From: UBA4312 sp040266995
GTDB taxonomy: Bacteria > Bacillota_I > Bacilli_A > Erysipelotrichales > Erysipelotrichaceae
Direction of reading: 5' to 3'
Assembly (NCBI GenBank): GCA_040266995.1
Contig: JAWRHV010000046.1
Coordinates: forward strand, 1 to 33,181
DNA length: 33,181 nucleotides
Each line of letters starts with the position of its first letter. Position 1 is the stretch's first letter. Below, in pieces: positions 30,973 to 33,181 of this stretch. The translations under genes and the position numbers were made by a program. The notes beneath the pieces were generated by a model. That model was not told the DNA's origin and did not search any database. It was given only the letters and a program-made list of their open reading frames with translations.

Positions 30973-32140
30973 ATGGAAATTGAATGTTCGAAAACCTGTG
31001 ATGACCCATTTGCCGATCCCGTATCCAAAAGTTATCTATGGAAAAAACAGCCGATTTAAAATATTGGATCTTCTAAAAAAGGATAGTATTCATAAGATCT
31101 GTATTTTTTCCAGCCATACAGTCTATCAAAGCGGGGCTTTGGATGAGATCCTGGAAGGTTTGATGGATAAAGATGTTGTGTTGGTTCACAAGATTCCCTC
31201 CGATCCGGGGACGACATGCATTGCGCAGCTGACAGAAAAGGCACAGGGCAGCCAAGCCGTACTGGCTATCGGCGGTGGTTCGGTCATCGATGCTGCCAAA
31301 GCTGTCTGTGGCTGTCTGGCTGAACAAAAGGAATGCCAGGCTATCTTCGGTACGATGAAGATCCATCATAAGCCGCCTTTATTGATAGCTTGCCCGACAA
31401 CAGCAGGTACTGGCAGTGAGGGGACAGTGGCAGCGGTCATTACCGATGATCAAAGCCATTTGAAAAGGCAGATCCTTGATCTGAAGCTGGTACCGGATTA
31501 TGCGGTGCTGGATAGTCAGCTGACCATGTCTTTGCCGGCATCCATTACTGCACAGACGGCGATGGACGCTTTGACACATGCCTTGGAAGCATATGTGTCC
31601 ACCTATGCGACAAAGACAACGGATCGTTATGCCACTTTGGCTATCCGTCTGATCCTGGATAAATTGCCATACTTATTGGAAGATGGGCAAAATGAAAGAT
31701 TGCGAGAAGACCTGTTGATGGCTTCCTATTTTGCCGGTCTGGCCTTTACCCGGGCTTATGTCGGGTATGTGCATGCGTTTGCCCATGCCATCGGAGCCCG
31801 TTATCATTTCCCTCATGGACAGGCGGTCGCTGTACTGTTACCACATGTGATGGAATACTATGTGCCGGTATGTGAACAAAAGCTGTCTGCCCTGGCTATC
31901 CAATGTAGCATAGGGCAGAAGGAAAAAAGCAGTACCGCCAATGCGATGGAGCTGATTGAGGCTATCCACACATTGAATAAAAAGGGAAAGATCCCCTCTT
32001 ATCTGGAAAACTTTCCGAAGCAGGACATTCCAATCATAATAGAACAAGCTTTCCGGGAATGCCATGGCAATTATCCGGTTCCCCGTTATTATAATGAACA
32101 AGTGGCCAGAAATCTGCTGGAGAAAGTCTGTGCCCGATGA
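30959..32140 (+). CDS. Iron-containing (group III) alcohol dehydrogenase
   Basis: A 393-residue NAD(P)-dependent dehydrogenase of the iron-dependent family. The nucleotide-binding signature GGGSVIDAAK is at 105-114, PTTAGTGSEGT follows, and the metal site runs through MDALTHALEAY and VHAFAHAIGARYHFPHGQA. These are typical of enzymes reducing aldehydes to alcohols (butanol dehydrogenase, propanediol and related). ATG at 30959 is preferred because AAGGAG is 7 nt upstream; the ATG two codons earlier is only 1 nt away. It overlaps the symporter gene by 14 bp and the nuclease by 4 bp (ATGA). The physiological substrate is unknown. Confidence 0.92.
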   Translation: MNRYEWKLNVRKPVMTHLPIPYPKVIYGKNSRFKILDLLKKDSIHKICIFSSHTVYQSGALDEILEGLMDKDVVLVHKIPSDPGTTCIAQLTEKAQGSQAVLAIGGGSVIDAAKAVCGCLAEQKECQAIFGTMKIHHKPPLLIACPTTAGTGSEGTVAAVITDDQSHLKRQILDLKLVPDYAVLDSQLTMSLPASITAQTAMDALTHALEAYVSTYATKTTDRYATLAIRLILDKLPYLLEDGQNERLREDLLMASYFAGLAFTRAYVGYVHAFAHAIGARYHFPHGQAVAVLLPHVMEYYVPVCEQKLSALAIQCSIGQKEKSSTANAMELIEAIHTLNKKGKIPSYLENFPKQDIPIIIEQAFRECHGNYPVPRYYNEQVARNLLEKVCAR

Positions 32141-33043
32141 AAACTATTCGTAAAATAGTCCGTTTTCTGTTTGTGCTTGTTCTGCTAGGTTCCCTGGGTT
32201 TTTTTGCCTATCAGATTTTACCAGATTATTTTGCACAACCAGATCTGAATCTTGAGCAAGTCCAGCCGTATAGTGGTAGCCCGTATGTGGAAATCAACGG
32301 CAATAAGCCGGATTTTGATGAAAAAGACCTGACTACCGAACCGTATCAGTCATATAGTGAATTGGATGCCCTGGGAATTGGATGCCCTGGGACGTACCCG
32401 CAGTGTGGTAGCTGTATTGGATAAGAGCCTGTTCCCAACCGAAAAAAGACCATCGATGCAGGCTATCCGGCCCAGTGGATGGCATACCGTACGTTATGAT
32501 CATTTGATTGAAGACAAGTATCTTTATAATCGCTGCCACCTGATCGCTTATCAGTTAGGGGGCGCCAATGAAGATATCCGCAATCTGATCACCGGTACCC
32601 GCTATTTGAATGTGGAAGGGATGCTTCCCTTTGAAAACGAAGTGGCAGACTATCTTCAATATACCAATCATCATGTACTCTATCGCATCACTCCCGTTTA
32701 TGAAGGCGATAACCTGGTAGCCAGCGGGGTACAGATGGAAGCGATGTCGGTTGAGGATAAAGGAAAAACGTTAGCCTTTAATGTATATTGTTATAACGTG
32801 CAGCCGGGGATCATTATTGATTATTCCGATGGAGAAAGCCACGAGGAATCAAACCGAAGCTTGCCACAGGAACAAACTCCGGAGCAATATACTTATGTCT
32901 TAAATACCAATACCAAGGTATTTCACGTACCGGACTGTGACAGTGTCAAAGACATGGCGGATCATAATAAAGAATACTTTGATGGGACAAAAGAAGAAGC
33001 CGTAAAACAGGGATATACGCCTTGTCATCGTTGCAACCCATAG
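32137..33043 (+). pseudogene. DNA/RNA non-specific endonuclease, frameshifted by a 16-bp duplication
   Basis: An exported or membrane-anchored nuclease broken in the middle. The first frame (32137-32424) starts with a membrane anchor (KIVRFLFVLVLLGSLGFFAY) and reads PYVEINGNKPDFDEKDL. At 32359-32390 GAATTGGATGCCCTGG occurs twice in tandem, shifting the frame; translation then ends at 32424. The rest (32375-33043) reads ELDALGRTRSVVAVL, the catalytic-type YNRCHLIAYQLGGAN and NLITGTRYLN, and a C-terminal Cys-containing domain (VFHVPDCDSVKDM and GYTPCHRCNP). With one copy removed, a single 296-residue frame appears. The repeat is perfect, so slippage could restore the gene, and a sequencing error must be excluded. 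It overlaps the dehydrogenase stop by 4 bp. Confidence 0.85.
32359..32390 (+). repeat. 16-bp perfect tandem duplication in the nuclease gene
   Basis: Two exact copies of GAATTGGATGCCCTGG (32359-32374 and 32375-32390). One extra copy adds 16 bp (+1 frame) and breaks the nuclease. Confidence 0.97.
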
Positions 33044-33071
33044 AAATGCAGAAAAAACTCTGCATTTTTTT
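33044..33071 (+). terminator. Rho-independent terminator after the nuclease
   Basis: AAATGCAGA pairs with TCTGCATTT around AAAAAC, followed by a run of Ts. It begins 1 nt after the stop. Confidence 0.88.
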
Positions 33072-33122
33072 GTTGCACAAGGTGCATAGACGTTAACGAT
33101 AATACAAGGAGGTCAATCATTT

Positions 33123-33181
33123 ATGACAAATCCATTAGACTTGACGCAGGATTTAACCTTTAAATATCTGTTCAGCCAATG
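33123..33181 (+). CDS. Rpn-family PD-(D/E)XK nuclease/transposase-like protein (3' partial)
   Basis: Only the first 19 codons are in the window: MTNPLDLTQDLTFKYLFSQ. The LDLTxDxxFKxxF segment is the N-terminal signature of the recombination-promoting nuclease/putative transposase (Rpn/PDDEXK_2) proteins. The same signature appears at 14703. The ribosome binding site AAGGAGG lies 9 nt upstream. A weak promoter candidate (TTGCAC at 33073, GATAAT at 33098, spacer 19) precedes it. Confidence 0.7.
   Translation, partial: MTNPLDLTQDLTFKYLFSQ

Overview
The window looks like a low-to-mid GC Bacillota (Firmicutes) chromosome. Supporting signs are strong AGGAGG-type ribosome binding sites, a T-box-controlled trp operon, a TPP riboswitch, PRD-type PTS regulation and a SecA of 794 residues. 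The overall flavour (Erysipelotrichia-like) is an inference I cannot test without a search. Nothing suggests a phage, plasmid or genomic island; most genes are housekeeping or metabolic and tightly packed.

Layout. 1-4786 (+): the 3' part of a BglG/LicR-type PRD regulator, then fructose-family PTS EIIA, EIIB and EIIC and a GatZ/KbaZ-family protein, closed by a terminator. 4850-5407 (-): beta-carbonic anhydrase. 5554-7816 (+): an XRE regulator, a membrane-anchored protein that shares its C-terminal domain, a 55-residue small ORF, a low-molecular-weight phosphatase and a PHP-type histidinol-phosphatase. 7849-14593 (+): promoter, tryptophan-specific T-box leader, complete trpE-G-D-C-F-B-A and terminator. 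14700-15118 (+): a decayed Rpn-type nuclease gene. 15128-18567 (-): two HAD phosphatases, a nitrilase-family hydrolase and an XRE/DUF3169 pair with palindromic operators. 18625-20519 (+): mutY and a TSUP transporter. 20607-24092 (+): secA-prfB, with the RF2 programmed frameshift. 24264-26246 (+): a CorA-type transporter, a YczE-like membrane protein and a DUF2185 protein. 26411-29513 (+): TPP riboswitch, thiM, thiE, a HAD phosphatase and thiD. 29599-33043 (+): an AGCS symporter, an iron-type alcohol dehydrogenase and a nuclease broken by a 16-bp tandem duplication. 33123-end: the start of another Rpn-type gene.

How the genes work together. The PTS genes import and phosphorylate a hexose or hexitol under the PRD regulator, and the GatZ-like enzyme probably acts on the phosphorylated product. 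The trp operon encodes every step from chorismate to tryptophan and senses uncharged tRNA-Trp. The thi operon salvages thiazole and HMP into thiamine phosphate, and its embedded HAD phosphatase may take that product to thiamine. Several genes (HAD at 18567, mutY, TSUP, possibly the YczE-like gene) have a -10 box only 6-9 nt before the ATG and no clear Shine-Dalgarno, which suggests leaderless mRNAs.

Most worth a second look: the paired regulator/membrane protein sharing a domain, the putative leaderless genes including a mirror-image bidirectional promoter, the tandem-duplication frameshift in the nuclease, the multi-half-site operator of the XRE/DUF3169 pair, and the GatZ protein without GatY.
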